From contig NC_084665.1 in the NCBI RefSeq assembly GCF_028389875.1, forward strand, positions 3,224,001 to 3,288,000: DNA of 64,000 nucleotides, written 5' to 3'. Position 1 is the first letter of the stretch. Each line of letters opens with the position of its first letter. Shown piece by piece: positions 62,755 through 64,000 of this stretch. The DNA is from Rhea pennata (Eukaryota; Chordata; Aves; Rheiformes; Rheidae). The notes under the pieces were generated by a model. It searched no databases. It was not told where the DNA came from and was given only the letters and a program-made list of their open reading frames with translations. The translations under genes were made by a program, and so were the position numbers.

Positions 62755-64000
62755 GTAAGAGTGCTACGTCCTTTTGGTGCATGATGGAATGGCTCCTTGG
62801 GCTCAGCTGGCAGCTTTTCTTGCCCACTGCTGCTGGAGAGGGAGATGTTACACTCTGTCGCATGTCTGACTAATTTCCAAAACACTTACCACGTCGATGG
62901 GAGCCTCCTCTGTTGTGCAGCCCTGTGCTTTCAGCTTCAGGAACAGGGCACAGAGGGGCTGTAGTTCAGGAGACTGCTATGGGAAAGGCTCACCAGAAGC
63001 AACCACAGAGTCAGCAGCTTTTTTCACCCTTTTTGTTGGTGAGTACTGGCTCAAAACTGCAAAGAGAAGCTAAATTTAGTTGAATCAGTTCCTGTGTCCG
63101 GTTTGTAGCATGACTGTGCTCAGCCTCCCGGTAACATGGAATTGCCAGTACGCCAAGTCAAATCTTCAGGTTTAAATTCCTGAGCCATTTCACTGTGGTG
63201 GCAGCTGACAACTGCTGCTAGCACGGTGGAAGCGGCAGGGCCATGTGGTTACGGTGCAGGCCTGCTGCTTTTGGTGATGGCTAGCCACTAGATATTGTGA
63301 AGATTCACAGTGTGGCTCAGCAAAGCAGCTGGAGCTGGAGTTATTTTTGTAGGGTAACCAGTGTGTCAGGAACCAGTTGGAGTCCTCTGTCGATGGAGCA
63401 CTTCCCTGTAATTAGGCAGGTGGCTAAAAAAACTGTGCAGGTGCTTGGATGGGTCCAACTGAACAGATGAGAAGATGAACTTAAGAGGAACAAAAGCAGA
63501 GAACCAGTAACTAGTTTTTGGATGGCATGCCTAAATGCTCTCCTAGCACTTGGGTGGGATGTAGATGAAATTACTTTGTAGAATGTGGTGAATTCGCTGC
63601 TTTAGGTCTGAGGTTTGGAGAATATGGTGACTCATGCAGAAGTGGATAAGGTGGTTGGTTTGCACGCAGCCTTTGAGATGATCTGCTTGCGTTGCAGAGG
63701 GGAGCAACACTCAGGATCTCACGGATGAAGATACTCAGGTATAGGCAGAGAGACTAGTTTCTCACAGACCGGACAGGCGAGCAACGTAGCTTGTAAAACA
63801 TGCCAGTAGAGCACAGCTCTCATGGAGAAATAGTGATTAGTGTGCCCAAAGGAACGCTCTTGCATCTTCCTCCCTTCTTACTGCTCCCAAACATTAAAGG
63901 GTTACGATACTGCATCCACTGCTTGGGAGGGATGGGGCTGCAGTCACACTTGGCTTTCCAAACCCTTACTCAGCTAGCGCTGTCAGGTTTCAGCGCTAAG
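62755..64000 (+). other. KLHDC3: KLHDC3 intron 2 (partial)
   Basis: I looked for the next kelch exon (expected to continue V-S-L-R-W) and did not find it, so the window ends inside this intron. Nothing else is recognised. Confidence 0.75.

Overview
This is nuclear DNA of a vertebrate, very probably a bird. The evidence is an avian-type CR1 LINE tail at about 4.14-4.37 kb, split genes with GT-AG introns, CpG-island promoters, and the conserved gene block PPP2R5D - MEA1 - KLHDC3. I saw no prokaryotic, organellar or viral genes and no CRISPR array. All names come from reading the sequence and recalling family members; no database search was run.

Layout. (1) 1-12.65 kb is non-coding, AT-rich sequence, read as part of the large first intron of ABHD12, whose coding exon 1 lies on the minus strand at 12,649-12,812 inside a CpG island with a TATA box. 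(2) 13.2-19.9 kb is mostly intergenic. It holds a weak but interesting candidate: a minus-strand TATA/CpG first exon with a mitochondrial-presequence-like peptide (19,304-19,427), which would join in frame to an exon-like segment near 17.6 kb carrying a motif like the start of family III CoA-transferases (SUGCT-like). It looks partly decayed. (3) 19.92-22.03 kb holds a four-exon TSSK4-like kinase gene on the minus strand, 310 aa. Three canonical kinase positions are changed while the lysine and HRD aspartate remain, so it reads as a pseudokinase. (4) 22.03-22.92 kb is a GC-rich divergent promoter region between the kinase and PPP2R5D, with four tandem CRE-like units and three CCAAT boxes. (5) 22.92-55.2 kb is PPP2R5D, plus strand: 16 coding exons resolved to the base, 601 aa, and a 3' UTR of about 3.1 kb. 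(6) 55.55-56.36 kb is MEA1 on the minus strand, three exons, 206 aa, whose 3' end overlaps that of PPP2R5D. (7) 56.36-56.6 kb is a bidirectional promoter with two ZNF143-like motifs. (8) KLHDC3, plus strand, starts there; its first coding exon is at 62,508-62,754 and the rest lies beyond the window.

Functions. PPP2R5D is the B56-delta regulatory subunit of the phosphatase PP2A. KLHDC3 is a kelch substrate receptor of CUL2 ubiquitin ligases. ABHD12 is a membrane lysophosphatidylserine lipase. TSSK-family kinases and MEA1 are linked to spermatogenesis in mammals. PPP2R5D-MEA1-KLHDC3 is the mammalian order too, but upstream the human neighbour PEX6 is missing and ABHD12 and the TSSK4-like gene are found instead.

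Points most worth checking: the triple-lesion kinase and its GC-AG intron; the CoA-transferase-like candidate; the stop-free, frame-preserving first intron of PPP2R5D with an internal ATG; a pyrimidine-rich tract of about 1.6 kb in PPP2R5D intron 12; a (TC)n microsatellite acting as a polypyrimidine tract; a perfect 18-bp hairpin; and a 249-codon unexplained ORF in KLHDC3 intron 1.
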